Of a stretch of 64,000 nucleotides of DNA, positions 50,623-58,832 are shown one piece after another. Location: contig NZ_BMHT01000008.1 in the NCBI RefSeq assembly GCF_014641455.1, forward strand, positions 124,001 to 188,000, written 5' to 3'. The notes under the pieces are model-generated. The model saw only the letters and a list, made by a program, of their open reading frames with translations, was not told the DNA's origin and did not search any database. Source of the DNA: Hymenobacter cavernae (GTDB lineage Bacteria > Bacteroidota > Bacteroidia > Cytophagales > Hymenobacteraceae). A program made the translations under genes and the position numbers. Within the stretch, counting starts at the first letter, position 1. The number at the start of each line of letters is the position of its first letter.

Positions 50623-50746
50623 ACTCGCTCGGAATGACAGAAGTCGGGCCTCCCTTTTTGCCCTGCGCTCCGTATGAAAGCAGCTCAAACCTACTCAGCA
50701 ATCGACCTGGCTTTTCTGCCCTAGGCAGAGCCTCCCACAACCCATC

Positions 50747-51820
50747 ATGCAAAAGAAAACCGCTGCTCTCCTACTCGCTCCCGCGCTCGGGGCCGGCATC
50801 CTTACCTGGATCTTCCGCAGCAAACCCTATACTATTCAGGCCGATAGCTGCGCCACCCTCACGACGGCCGGACGTATCCGGATAGCGCTTTTACGCCAGC
50901 TCATCAAAAGCATGCGGCTTTCCACGAAGAAGCTAGGTATGCCGGAAATAGCCATGCGCGCTATTGAAGAACGGACGGTGCCGACCACTTATGGGCCAGC
51001 GAAAACCACTTTTTACTGGCCTAATGCCGTCAGCAGTGCGCCGTTGCCGGTGTATGTGAATTTTCACGGGGGCGGCTTCATGCTCGGCTACCCCCAGCAA
51101 GATGATCTGCTGTGCCGCTACTTGGCGCATCATGCTCAATGCCTGGTGGTTAATGTAGATTATGCGTTGGCGCCCGAGCACCCGTTTCCGGCGCCGGTGC
51201 TGCAAAGCTATGAGGTGGTAAAATGGGTGCAGGAGCAGGCACCTAGCCTAGGGTATGATGCCAGCCGCCTTGCCATCGGCGGGCACAGCGCGGGCGGCAG
51301 CATCGCGGCGGCGCTGGCGCTGCTGGTGAAAGAGCGGCAGGAGTTTCCGCTGGCGCTGCAAATCCTGGATTATCCGTCGCTCAACATTGCCGAACCCTCT
51401 CGGCAGAAGCACGTTTTGCCCGACCGCAAACAGGCGCTTTCCGTCGAGCTGACGGCGTTTTTCAAGCACGTATACGCCCCTTGCCCCGCTGACTGGACGA
51501 ACCCATTGGCCTCGCCCCTGCTGGCCGACGACCTGACCGGCCTGGCTCCCGCCCTCATTATCACGGCTGAATACGATTTGCTGCGCGACGATGGCAACGC
51601 CTACGCCGAGAAGCTGCGGGCGCAGGGCGTGCCCGTCACGCACCGCGAGTTTCAGGGCGTCGACCACGCCTTCACGCACTCGGGCCCCAAAGAAGCCGCT
51701 GAGCAAGCCTGGAACCTGATGCTGATGGCGCTGCAAGAAGCTTTCCACGCTGATAGCGCACCCAAAACAACGGAAGCCATAGCGGCCGACGAACCTAGCC
51801 TGGGTGGTTCACTCATTTAA
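50747..51820 (+). CDS. Alpha/beta hydrolase, hormone-sensitive-lipase-like esterase
   Basis: The 357-residue protein shows the HSL/GDXG-type features: the oxyanion motif HGGGFMLG near residue 106, the nucleophile Ser near 180 (GGHSAGGS), the Asp near 275 (EYDLLRDDGNAYAE), and the catalytic His near 306 (DHAFTHSG). A predicted N-terminal hydrophobic segment (LLLAPALGAGILTWIF) may anchor it in the membrane. It probably hydrolyses short-chain esters. The start at 50747 follows the inverted repeat at 50532. Confidence 0.88.
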   Translation: MQKKTAALLLAPALGAGILTWIFRSKPYTIQADSCATLTTAGRIRIALLRQLIKSMRLSTKKLGMPEIAMRAIEERTVPTTYGPAKTTFYWPNAVSSAPLPVYVNFHGGGFMLGYPQQDDLLCRYLAHHAQCLVVNVDYALAPEHPFPAPVLQSYEVVKWVQEQAPSLGYDASRLAIGGHSAGGSIAAALALLVKERQEFPLALQILDYPSLNIAEPSRQKHVLPDRKQALSVELTAFFKHVYAPCPADWTNPLASPLLADDLTGLAPALIITAEYDLLRDDGNAYAEKLRAQGVPVTHREFQGVDHAFTHSGPKEAAEQAWNLMLMALQEAFHADSAPKTTEAIAADEPSLGGSLI

Positions 51821-51884
51821 TTTTCTTCTAGCCGCAACGCAGGCAAAAAGCGCTGTCAGCTGTTTAGAACGTCATGAATTAGAA

Positions 51885-51971
51885 CGTCATGCTGAGCTTG
51901 TCGAAGCATCTCTACTGCAATGGCATTCATTTACTTTGGCGGGAGAGATGCTTCGACAAGCTCAGCATGAC
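51885..51971. repeat. Inverted repeat, GTCATGCTGAGC family
   Basis: GTCATGCTGAGCTTGTCGAA-GCATCTCTACTGC on the left faces GAGAGATGCTTCGACAAGC-TCAGCATGACC on the right. The left arm is preceded by a partial repeat of AGAACGTCAT. Confidence 0.85.
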
Positions 51972-52015
51972 CGGAATACAAAACACACCTAGCCCTACTT
52001 TCAATCTTTCCGCTC

Positions 52016-52909
52016 ATGGAAACCGCCACCACCGCCAGAAGAATCTTCCAGGTCATCGACGGCAACAAGAAGTTCGTCGGCGACGGATTCGACGTGACCA
52101 GCCCCATGCCGGGGCCGCGCATCCGGCAGCTCAGCCCCTTCCTGCTCATCGACCACACCGGCCCAATGCCCGTAGCACCCACCGACGCGCCGCTGGGCAC
52201 GCCGCCGCACCCGCACCGCGGCTTCGAAACCGTAACAGTAGTATACCAAGGCAACCTAGCTCACCGCGACACGGCCGGCTACAGCGGCAAAATCGGCCCC
52301 GGCGACGTGCAGTGGATGACAGCTGGCTCGGGCCTCTTGCACGAGGAGCGGCACGAACGGGAGTTTGCCAAACAAGGCGGTACGCTGGAGTTGGCGCAAC
52401 TGTGGGTGAACGTGCCGAAGAAGGACAAAATGGCCCCGCCGCGCTATCAGGAGCTGCCCGCCACCATCATTCCCAGCCTCCAAACGCCCGACAACCTAGG
52501 TACCATCCGCGTCATTGCCGGCAGCTACGAAGGCACCAGCGGCCCCGCCGAAACCTTTTCCCCGATGATCATGCTCGACGTGCACCTGAGCAAAGGCGCT
52601 GAGCTAACACTACGCTTACCAGCCGATTACAACGTGGGTATCTACGTCGTGAAAGGCGACGTGACGTTCAACGGCAACCGTCAGGCGAAAACCAAGCAGC
52701 TCGTCGTGTTCGGCTGGGACTCCGCGGACATTCCGGTTACCTGCGCCGAAGACAGCATCTTGCTGGTGTTGGCCGGTGAGCCCATCGAAGAACCGCTCGC
52801 CACCTACGGTCCTTTTGTGATGAACACCAACCAGGAGCTAATTCAAGCCATGGCCGATTTTGAAAACGGCAGCATGGGCCACTTCGATGACGATGAGCAC
52901 GAGCACTAG
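52016..52909 (+). CDS. Pirin-family protein
   Basis: The 297-residue protein is a bicupin of the pirin family. The first cupin holds HPHRGFETVT near residues 62-71 and the second metal-binding segment (GDVQWMTAGSGLLHEE) near 97-112. The C-terminal cupin contains NVGIYVVKGDV and LLVLAGEPIEEPLATYGPFVMNT. Metal-binding His and Glu residues are kept, so it may be a quercetin dioxygenase-type enzyme or a redox-sensing regulator. The acidic, His-rich tail (DDDEHEH) is unusual. It lies alone between inverted repeats. Confidence 0.92.
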   Translation: METATTARRIFQVIDGNKKFVGDGFDVTSPMPGPRIRQLSPFLLIDHTGPMPVAPTDAPLGTPPHPHRGFETVTVVYQGNLAHRDTAGYSGKIGPGDVQWMTAGSGLLHEERHEREFAKQGGTLELAQLWVNVPKKDKMAPPRYQELPATIIPSLQTPDNLGTIRVIAGSYEGTSGPAETFSPMIMLDVHLSKGAELTLRLPADYNVGIYVVKGDVTFNGNRQAKTKQLVVFGWDSADIPVTCAEDSILLVLAGEPIEEPLATYGPFVMNTNQELIQAMADFENGSMGHFDDDEHEH

Positions 52910-52923
52910 AATGCAGTCAATAG

Positions 52924-53034
52924 AACGTCATTCCGACCAGTGGGAGGAATCTCGCGTGCAATGCTAACTCCAATCGGCAGGTTTACCAGCACAACGTCAG
53001 CAAGCGAGATGTCTCCCGCTGGTCGACATGACGG
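52924..53034. repeat. Inverted repeat, GTCATTCCGACCAG family
   Basis: AACGTCATTCCGACCAGTGG-GAGGAATCTCGCGTGC faces AGCGAGATGTCTCCCGCTGG-TCGACATGACG. The loop AACTCCAATCGGCAGGTTTACC is related to the loop of the 2201 copy. Confidence 0.78.
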
Positions 53035-53105
53035 TCTGATTTAGCACGACGTTCCGGAAAGCCCAAATGCCAACTATTCTCTCTACTTATCCCAACCAAG
53101 CACTT

Positions 53106-54161
53106 ATGCCTACGAACACCGTTCTCGTAGTTGGTGGCAACGGCATTATCGGCCGCAACGCTGTCAGCCATTTGCTCTCAACCGGCAACTGGAACACCAT
53201 TGTCACTTCCGCTTCGGAGCTGGATTATGACACCACGGCGCAGTACGTGCAGCTCAACTTACTCGACCCAGAAGCAGTAGCCCAGCAGGCCGAACGGCTG
53301 CGCGAAGTGACCCACGTAATTTATGCCGCCTATGTTGAAGGTAAAACCTTGGCCGCCCAGACGCACGTCAACCTGGATTTGCTTCGCAACCTTGTGATTG
53401 GGCTGGAGCAGGTGGCGCCAAACTTCAAGCACGTCACCTTCATCCAGGGCGGCAAGGCGTACGGTGCGCACCTAGGTCGCTACAAAACGCCCGCGCTGGA
53501 AACCGACCCGCGCCACTTTCCGCCCAATTTCTACTACAGTCAGGAAGATTTCCTACGCGAGCATTCGGTGGGCAAAGCCTGGAGCTGGACTTCGGTGCGC
53601 CCAGACATTGTGGTTGGTTTTGCCGTGGGCAACCCCATGAACCTGGCCAACCTTATTGCCGTGTACGCCAGCCTGTGCAAGGAGCTGAGAGTGCCGTTCC
53701 GCTTCCCCGGCAGCCTAAAGGCCTATGATGTGTTGGTGAACGTGACCGACGCCAACATCCTGGCCAAAGCCATGGAGTGGGTTTCGACGCACGAAGAGTG
53801 CAACGAGGAAATCTTCAACGTCACGAACGGCGACATCTTCCGTTGGAGCCAGTTGTGGCCTAGGTTCGCCGAGTACTTCGGGGTGGAATACGCCGAGCCC
53901 ATCACCTTCCCGCTGCACGAATATATGGAAGATAAAGCCGAGCTGTGGCAGCAGATGGTGGAGCAATACGGCCTGAAAAACCATAGCTTGGCCGAGCTAG
54001 CCCAGTGGCCCTTCGGCGACTTCATCTTCAACGTGGAAGCCGACGCCTTCTTCGACGTGAACAAACTCCGTCGCTTCGGCTTCCACGAAATGCAGCTGGA
54101 TAGCTTCACTTCCTTCCGCAATCAGTTTGAGCACCTGAAAGCGGAGAAAATCATCCCTTAA
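53106..54161 (+). CDS. PRISE/iridoid-synthase-like SDR family protein
   Basis: The protein of about 351 residues (start MPTNTVLVVGGNGIIGRN at 53106) has the extended-SDR NAD(P)-binding motif GGNGIIG and a C-terminal substrate domain. Features such as TFIQGGKAYGAHL, NFYYSQEDFLRE and SWTSVRPDIVVGFA are those of progesterone 5-beta-reductase/iridoid-synthase-like (PRISE) enzymes, which reduce activated C=C bonds. An in-frame start at 53067 would add 13 residues and is less likely. The substrate is not predictable. Confidence 0.85.
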   Translation: MPTNTVLVVGGNGIIGRNAVSHLLSTGNWNTIVTSASELDYDTTAQYVQLNLLDPEAVAQQAERLREVTHVIYAAYVEGKTLAAQTHVNLDLLRNLVIGLEQVAPNFKHVTFIQGGKAYGAHLGRYKTPALETDPRHFPPNFYYSQEDFLREHSVGKAWSWTSVRPDIVVGFAVGNPMNLANLIAVYASLCKELRVPFRFPGSLKAYDVLVNVTDANILAKAMEWVSTHEECNEEIFNVTNGDIFRWSQLWPRFAEYFGVEYAEPITFPLHEYMEDKAELWQQMVEQYGLKNHSLAELAQWPFGDFIFNVEADAFFDVNKLRRFGFHEMQLDSFTSFRNQFEHLKAEKIIP

Positions 54162-54178
54162 CACCCGTTCAGGTTAAC

Positions 54179-54294
54179 GTACGCAGTAGAGACGCAACAT
54201 CTTGCGTCTCCTCGTTGCTGATGTTGTTTACCTAGGTCAGCCAGGATTAGTCGTTCAACGACGAGGCGCAAGATGTTGCGTCTCTACTGCGTAC
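54179..54294. repeat. Inverted repeat, AGAGACGCAACATCTTGCGTCT family
   Basis: The outer 28 bp (54179-54206 and 54267-54294) are exact complements. Each arm is also an internal hairpin (GACGCAA...TTGCGTC). The centre holds TACCTAGGTCAG and AGTCGTTCAACGACG. Confidence 0.9.
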
Positions 54295-54320
54295 ACGCGT
54301 TTTATCGTAGAATTTTGTCA

Positions 54321-55058
54321 ATGGAAGCTCAACCTCTTACCGGCAAAGTTGCCCTTATTACGGGCGCCAGCCGTGGCCTAGGTGCTAGCATTGCGCTTAC
54401 CCTCGCCCAAGCCGGCGCCACCGTAGTTGTAAACTACCACTCCGGTCAGGAAGCGGCCGAAGCCGTCGTGCGGGAAATCGCGCAGCAGCAAGGCAAAGCC
54501 TTTGCTATTCAAGCTGATGTGAGTGATGCTCAGGCTGTAGAGCAACTGTTTCAGCAGGTGCGTGCGCAAGTCGGCGAAGTGGATATTCTGGTGAATAACG
54601 CGGGGATTGGCGTACCCAAGCCATTCCTGGAAATCACGCTCGATGATTGGCAGAAAGTGCTGACTACCAATCTTACCTCGGCGTTCCTGGTCAGCCAAGC
54701 GGCCATTCCGAGCATGATGGCCAAAGGCTTTGGACGCATCATTACTATTTCCTCCACAGCGGCGCAAACCGGCGGCGTGATTGGGCCGCACTACACGGCT
54801 TCCAAGGCGGGGTTGATTGGTTTGATGCACTCCTATGCTTCGCTGCTGGCCCAGCACGGCATCACGGCCAACGCCATTGCGCCCGCGCTCATCGAAACCG
54901 ACATGATCCGGAACAACCCGAAAGTCACGCCCGATCTGATTCCGATGAAGCGCTTCGGCCAGCCCCAGGAAGTAGCCGATGCCGTGCTGCTGCTCGCCAC
55001 CAACGGCTACATCAACGGTCAGACCATCAACGTGAACGGTGGCCTCTACATGAGCTAG
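54321..55058 (+). CDS. SDR-family oxidoreductase, FabG-like
   Basis: The 245-residue protein (start MEAQPLTGKVALITGASRGLG at 54321) is a classical short-chain dehydrogenase: TGASRGLGAS cofactor motif, the NNAG strand (LVNNAGIG), catalytic Ser near 140 (ISSTAAQTGG), YTASK Tyr/Lys, and the final NGYINGQTINVNGGLYMS. The length and sequence are those of 3-oxoacyl-ACP reductase-like enzymes, but many of these act on other alcohols or ketones. The start at 54273 is not used because the repeat covers it. A different inverted repeat follows. Confidence 0.92.
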   Translation: MEAQPLTGKVALITGASRGLGASIALTLAQAGATVVVNYHSGQEAAEAVVREIAQQQGKAFAIQADVSDAQAVEQLFQQVRAQVGEVDILVNNAGIGVPKPFLEITLDDWQKVLTTNLTSAFLVSQAAIPSMMAKGFGRIITISSTAAQTGGVIGPHYTASKAGLIGLMHSYASLLAQHGITANAIAPALIETDMIRNNPKVTPDLIPMKRFGQPQEVADAVLLLATNGYINGQTINVNGGLYMS

Positions 55059-55060
55059 CC

Positions 55061-55187
55061 TGTAGCGCGGACTTTGTAGTCCGCGCATAGTGTATCAGTC
55101 TCACAACAACTGATTGGACGGCTCAGCGCTATCGGACTGGAGGCGCGAGCCATTTTATCAAGCACGGACTACAAAGTCCGCGCTACA
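55061..55187. repeat. Inverted repeat, GTAGCGCGGACTTTGTAGTCCGCGC family
   Basis: TGTAGCGCGGACTTTGTAGT-CCGCGC and GCACGGACTACAAAGTCCGC-GCTACA flank about 75 bases. Each arm contains the hairpin GCGGACT...AGTCCGC. It fills the gap before the aldo-keto reductase gene. Confidence 0.85.
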
Positions 55188-55188
55188 C

Positions 55189-56022
55189 ATGCTCCTTACT
55201 ATGCTTACTAGCCTTATCCCATCCACCCAGCAGCCTCTGCCGGTCATCGGCCTAGGTACCTGGCAGACATTTGACACCTCCAGCAAAGCGGCTTACCCAC
55301 AGCTCCTGCAAACACTTGATACGCTGCACGCTGCGGGCGGAACGGTCATTGATTCCTCCCCCATGTACGGGCGCTCGGAGGAAGTAATCGGCGACCTTAC
55401 GGCGCAGTTGGAGGCGCGAGAGGCATTCTTTTACGCCACCAAAGTCTGGACGCAGGGGCGACAGGCGGGCATTCAGCAGATGGAAGCTTCGCTGCGCAAG
55501 CTGCAACGCCCCAGCATCGATCTGATCCAGGTTCATAACCTCGTAGACTGGAAAACGCACCTAGCTACGTTGCGCGAATGGAAAGCCGCTGGCAAAGTCA
55601 AGTACCTAGGTATCACGCACTACCTCGATTCGGCGCACGCAGAGCTGGAGCGCGTGCTGACGACGGAGCCCATTGATTTTGTGCAGTTCAACTACTCCAT
55701 TCTCGACCGCCACGCCGAGCAGCGCCTGTTGCCCGCAGCCGCCGCGCACGGCGTCGCAACGCTCATCAACCGGCCTTTCACGGAAGGCAATTTGCTGAGC
55801 CGCGTCAAAGGCAAGCCATTGCCGGATTGGGCTAAAGAGCTAGGTATCAGCAGCTGGCCGCAGTTCCTGCTCAAGTTCATCCTCTCCCACCCCGCCGTGA
55901 CGTGCGTGATTCCCGGCACCCGCGACCCGCAACACCTGGCCGATAACCTGAAAGCCGGCGAAGGCGAACTGCCCGACGAAGCCACGCGCGAGAAGATGGC
56001 GGCCTTCGTGCGCGGTCTGTAG
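55189..56022 (+). CDS. Aldo/keto reductase
   Basis: The 277-residue protein has the aldo/keto reductase barrel: PVIGLGTWQTF at the N-terminus, DSSPMYGRSEEVIG (Asp/Tyr of the tetrad), ATKVWTQGRQAGIQ (catalytic Lys), IDLIQVHNL (His) and the C-terminal cofactor segment LKFILSHPAVTCVIPGTRDP. It should reduce aldehydes or ketones with NADPH. An ATG at 55201 is an alternative start. It lies 14 bp before the acetyltransferase gene, probably in one transcript. Confidence 0.9.
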   Translation: MLLTMLTSLIPSTQQPLPVIGLGTWQTFDTSSKAAYPQLLQTLDTLHAAGGTVIDSSPMYGRSEEVIGDLTAQLEAREAFFYATKVWTQGRQAGIQQMEASLRKLQRPSIDLIQVHNLVDWKTHLATLREWKAAGKVKYLGITHYLDSAHAELERVLTTEPIDFVQFNYSILDRHAEQRLLPAAAAHGVATLINRPFTEGNLLSRVKGKPLPDWAKELGISSWPQFLLKFILSHPAVTCVIPGTRDPQHLADNLKAGEGELPDEATREKMAAFVRGL

Positions 56023-56060
56023 AGACACTCCTACCTTTGCCCAGGCCTTTTTCATTTCCC

Positions 56061-56510
56061 ATGACTCTGCACTGGACCACCAAACCCTTCCACGACCTAG
56101 CTCTCACCGAACTCTACGCCCTGCTTCAGCTTCGCAGCGAAGTATTTGTGGTGGAGCAAGCCTGTGCTTTTCAGGACATTGACGGCCAGGACGAGGCGGC
56201 TTACCACCTGCTGGGCCACACCGAATCGGGCGAGCTAGCTGCCTACACTCGCCTCTTCGACGCCGGCAAGTGCTACGCGCAGGTGAGCATCGGCCGCGTA
56301 GTGGTGTCGCCGAAATATCGGCGCTACGGGCTAGGTCGGGAGCTGATGCGGCAATCCATTGCGCAGTGCGACGCCCTATTCGGGCCGCAGCCGATCAAGA
56401 TCGGGGCGCAGTTTTACCTGCGGGAGTTTTACCAGAGCTTCGGCTTCCAGCAACAAGGCGACATTTACCTGGAAGACGACATTGAGCACATTTACATGCT
56501 GCGGCCGTAG
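56061..56510 (+). CDS. GNAT-family acetyltransferase, ElaA-like
   Basis: The protein of about 149 residues (start MTLHWTTKPF at 56061) has the ElaA pattern: HDLALTELYALLQLRSEVFVVEQACAFQDIDG, then LGHTESGELAAYTRLF, SIGRVVVSPKYRRYGLGREL (acetyl-CoA-binding loop) and REFYQSFGF. ElaA proteins are predicted N-acetyltransferases of unknown substrate. A longer start at 56037 is possible. It follows the aldo/keto reductase closely. Confidence 0.92.
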   Translation: MTLHWTTKPFHDLALTELYALLQLRSEVFVVEQACAFQDIDGQDEAAYHLLGHTESGELAAYTRLFDAGKCYAQVSIGRVVVSPKYRRYGLGRELMRQSIAQCDALFGPQPIKIGAQFYLREFYQSFGFQQQGDIYLEDDIEHIYMLRP

Positions 56511-56516
56511 CCTAAG

Positions 56517-56598
56517 TTGTCATTCCGAGCCAAGCGAGGAATCTGGGTTAAAACCTAGGTGGATAAACTCACATTTCTCGCGTTGCTCGGAATGACAA
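56517..56598. repeat. Short inverted repeat GTCATTCCGAGC...
   Basis: TTGTCATTCCGAGCCAAGCG-AGGA faces TCTCGCGTTGCTCGGAATGA-CAA, with AACCTAGGTG in the loop. It lies between convergent genes and could terminate both. Confidence 0.8.
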
Positions 56599-56606
56599 AT
56601 AGTCCT

Positions 56607-57257
56607 TTACTGTTTCGACCCGCACTCGGCGCAGAACCGCTGGTCGGCTTTCATAGTCGCGCCGCAATCCACGCAGAACTTTTCCTTGTTCTGGGCCGTG
56701 GCGTTCGGGGTGCCGCATTCGGGGCAGAACTTCTGGCCAGGATTAAGCTTGGCGTTGCAGCTTTGGCACTGTACAATGCCGCCGCGGTTCAGAAAATCCA
56801 GCTCTTTGGTGTAGTCATGCTGGCGGGTTTTGGTGTAAATCTGCTCCCGGCTGGCCTGGGCTTGCTGGGAAGCTAGCTCCTCGTGCTCGTCGGGCGCGCA
56901 GTCTTCGCAGAGGCCGGCTTTGCTGTTCCAGCACACATCGGGGCACACCCAGTGGCCGCAGCGCGTGCACTGCTTGAAGTGCTGCTTGCCTTCGAGCACC
57001 GCTTTTTCCAGCGCCTCATCGTGCGCCTTGCCGCCGATGGCGCGCTGCACGTGGTAGGCGGCGTTGCCGGCATCCGAAAAGAGCCCGCCGAACAGGCTGC
57101 CGGCGGCGCGCATCAGCTCACCCGCAATGCCAACACCATTTGGCTGAAACCGCGACATATGGCCGTTGCGGCACTTGTCGCAGTAGAACTTGAACTGGAA
57201 GCCTTTGTCGGTGGACAGATCATCGTGGTTGGCGACAAACTGAATCATGTTGCTCAT
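56607..57257 (-). CDS. Zinc-ribbon protein
   Basis: The 216-residue protein has one N-terminal CDKC pair (FKFYCDKCRNGH), a middle cysteine cluster (CTRCGHWVCPDVCWN...CEDCAP), and two or three C-terminal zinc ribbons (CQSCNAKLNPGQKFCPECG, CVDCGATMKADQRFCAECG). It therefore binds several zinc ions. The GSLFGGLFSDAGNA segment is hydrophobic. Proteins of this design are widespread in bacteria, often with virion-core-like or SPFH proteins, but none is beside it here. Function unknown. Confidence 0.85.
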   Translation of the reverse strand: MSNMIQFVANHDDLSTDKGFQFKFYCDKCRNGHMSRFQPNGVGIAGELMRAAGSLFGGLFSDAGNAAYHVQRAIGGKAHDEALEKAVLEGKQHFKQCTRCGHWVCPDVCWNSKAGLCEDCAPDEHEELASQQAQASREQIYTKTRQHDYTKELDFLNRGGIVQCQSCNAKLNPGQKFCPECGTPNATAQNKEKFCVDCGATMKADQRFCAECGSKQ

Positions 57258-57433
57258 AGCGGTCGGCTGGGTTGATTATCAGGTGGAAGTAAGCGTCATT
57301 GTTGACGTTACGCAGCCGCCAAAAGTAACATTTCTAATACTCTATTTACTTATTCAGATAAGATCTTCCAGAAAGCTAGGTTTACTACTGCGCGTCTGCT
57401 CGGCCGAGTTTATAAATTCGGCTGAGCAGCGAG

Positions 57434-57545
57434 AAAGGCCGTCATGCTGAGCTTGCCGAAGCATCTCTACTGCAATGGCAAACCCTAATGATTGGGATTA
57501 CTTTGGCAGTAGAGATGCTTCGGCAAGCTCAGCATGACGGCCTTT
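57434..57545. repeat. Inverted repeat with perfect 40-bp arms, GTCATGCTGAGC family
   Basis: Bases 57434-57473 and 57506-57545 are exact complements. The loop is 32 bases. It lies between the zinc-ribbon gene and the aldo/keto reductase gene (gap 57258-57579), near the end of the latter's transcript. It is the best-preserved member of the family in the window. Confidence 0.92.
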
Positions 57546-57579
57546 ATCAAGGCTTTTCATTCAAGCCCAACCTCTTACC

Positions 57580-58560
57580 TCACGAGAAACCTAGCACCGG
57601 GTGCGGCTGGTATAATTCCTCGAGTCTCTTGATTTCCTCATCCGAAAGCTTCACCGACACAGCAGCTACAGCATCTTCCAGGTGGCCGGGCTTGCTGGCA
57701 CCGATAATCGGCGACGTGATGACCGGCTTCGACAGCATCCAGGCCAGGGCAATCTGGGCGTTGGGTAGGCCGTGCTCCTGGGCAATTTCGCTCACGCGGT
57801 TGGCTACTTCAAAGTCATCGTCGCGGCCGTAGAGCGACTTGCCGAAGTTGTCGGTTTTGGCGCGCTCGGTTTCGTTGCGCTCCTTGCTGCGGCCGCCCGT
57901 GAGCAACCCACGCGCCAGCGGCGACCAGGGAATCACCCCGATTTTTTGATCCGCGCACAGCGGCAGCATCTCGCGCTCTTCTTCGCGGTACACCAGGTTG
58001 TAGTGCGGTTGCATGCTCACGAAGCGCGTCCAGCCGTGCAGATCAGCCAAGTACAGTGCCTGCGCAAACTGCCACGCGTACATCGACGAGGCGCCAATGT
58101 AGCGTGCTTTGCCGGCTTTCACCACATCGTGCAGCGCCTCCAGAGTTTCTTCAATGGGCGTTTCGTAGTCCCAGCGGTGAATCTGGTAGAGGTCGACGTA
58201 ATCGGTGCCGAGGCGCTTCAGGCTAGCATCGATGGCGCTCATGATGTGCTTGCGCGAGAGGCCTTTATCGTTCGCGCCGGGGCCCATCGGGTTGTACACT
58301 TTGGTAGCCAGCACGATTTCGTCGCGCTTGGCAAAGTCGCGCAGGGCGCGCCCCACTACTTCCTCGCTGGCGCCGTTGGAGTACACGTCGGCCGTGTCGA
58401 AGAAGTTGATACCTAGCTCCAAGGCTTTCTGGATGAAGGGGCGGCTTTGCTCCTCGTTCAGGGCCCAGGGCCAGCGGTCGGTGGGCGTGCCGTAGGTCAT
58501 CGTACCCAGGCAGATTTTGGAAACTTTCAGGCCGGTTTGGCCCAGGCGAATGTAGTCCAT
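57580..58560 (-). CDS. Aldo/keto reductase (AKR family, YajO/IolS-like)
   Basis: The protein of about 326 residues (start MDYIRLGQTGLKVSKI at 58560) has GINFFDTADVYSNGASEEVVG, LATKVYNPMGPG, YVDLYQIHRWDYETP and the cofactor-binding AWMLSKPVITSPIIGASKPGHLEDAV. These give the Asp-Tyr-Lys-His tetrad of aldo/keto reductases. A longer frame extends upstream but overlaps an inverted repeat and is not coding. The substrate is unknown. Confidence 0.93.
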   Translation of the reverse strand: MDYIRLGQTGLKVSKICLGTMTYGTPTDRWPWALNEEQSRPFIQKALELGINFFDTADVYSNGASEEVVGRALRDFAKRDEIVLATKVYNPMGPGANDKGLSRKHIMSAIDASLKRLGTDYVDLYQIHRWDYETPIEETLEALHDVVKAGKARYIGASSMYAWQFAQALYLADLHGWTRFVSMQPHYNLVYREEEREMLPLCADQKIGVIPWSPLARGLLTGGRSKERNETERAKTDNFGKSLYGRDDDFEVANRVSEIAQEHGLPNAQIALAWMLSKPVITSPIIGASKPGHLEDAVAAVSVKLSDEEIKRLEELYQPHPVLGFS

Positions 58561-58617
58561 GAGGGGTGTGTTGGTTTGGAGCTGTTGTATACGCCCAGGT
58601 TTGGCGAGAGGCTGTAA

Positions 58618-58722
58618 GAACACTGCGCCCTTTGCGTGAACACTGCGTCTTCTGCGGGCTAAGTCGTTGCTACGGTTTGAGCCCGCAGAAGACGCAGTGT
58701 TCACGCAAAGGGCGCAGTGTTC
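58618..58722. repeat. Inverted repeat with perfect 43-bp arms, ACTGCG family
   Basis: Bases 58618-58660 and 58680-58722 are exact complements, with only a 19-base loop. The arms hold two tandem GAACACTGCG units. Similar arms occur at 60993 and 62719 and, more loosely, at 4240. Confidence 0.92.
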
Positions 58723-58768
58723 AAATTGAAATGCGGATTTACAATTCGTACACATCTTATTGCATGAT

Positions 58769-58786
58769 TACACAATCGATTGTGTA
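58769..58786. promoter_or_regulatory. 18-bp perfect palindrome upstream of the GH43 gene
   Basis: TACACAATCGATTGTGTA is its own reverse complement and ends 46 bp before the GH43 start codon. The central CG with flanking A/T is the layout of LacI-family operators. A sugar-responsive control of GH43 is a reasonable guess. Confidence 0.45.
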
Positions 58787-58832
58787 GCTTTCGAATAATT
58801 CCTTCCCAACCTAGCCACCTTCTTCTGTCCTC

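Noticed and set aside
55114..55188. N-terminal extension of the aldo/keto reductase from 55114
   Set aside because: It lies inside the inverted repeat at 55061-55187. The conserved protein begins after it.
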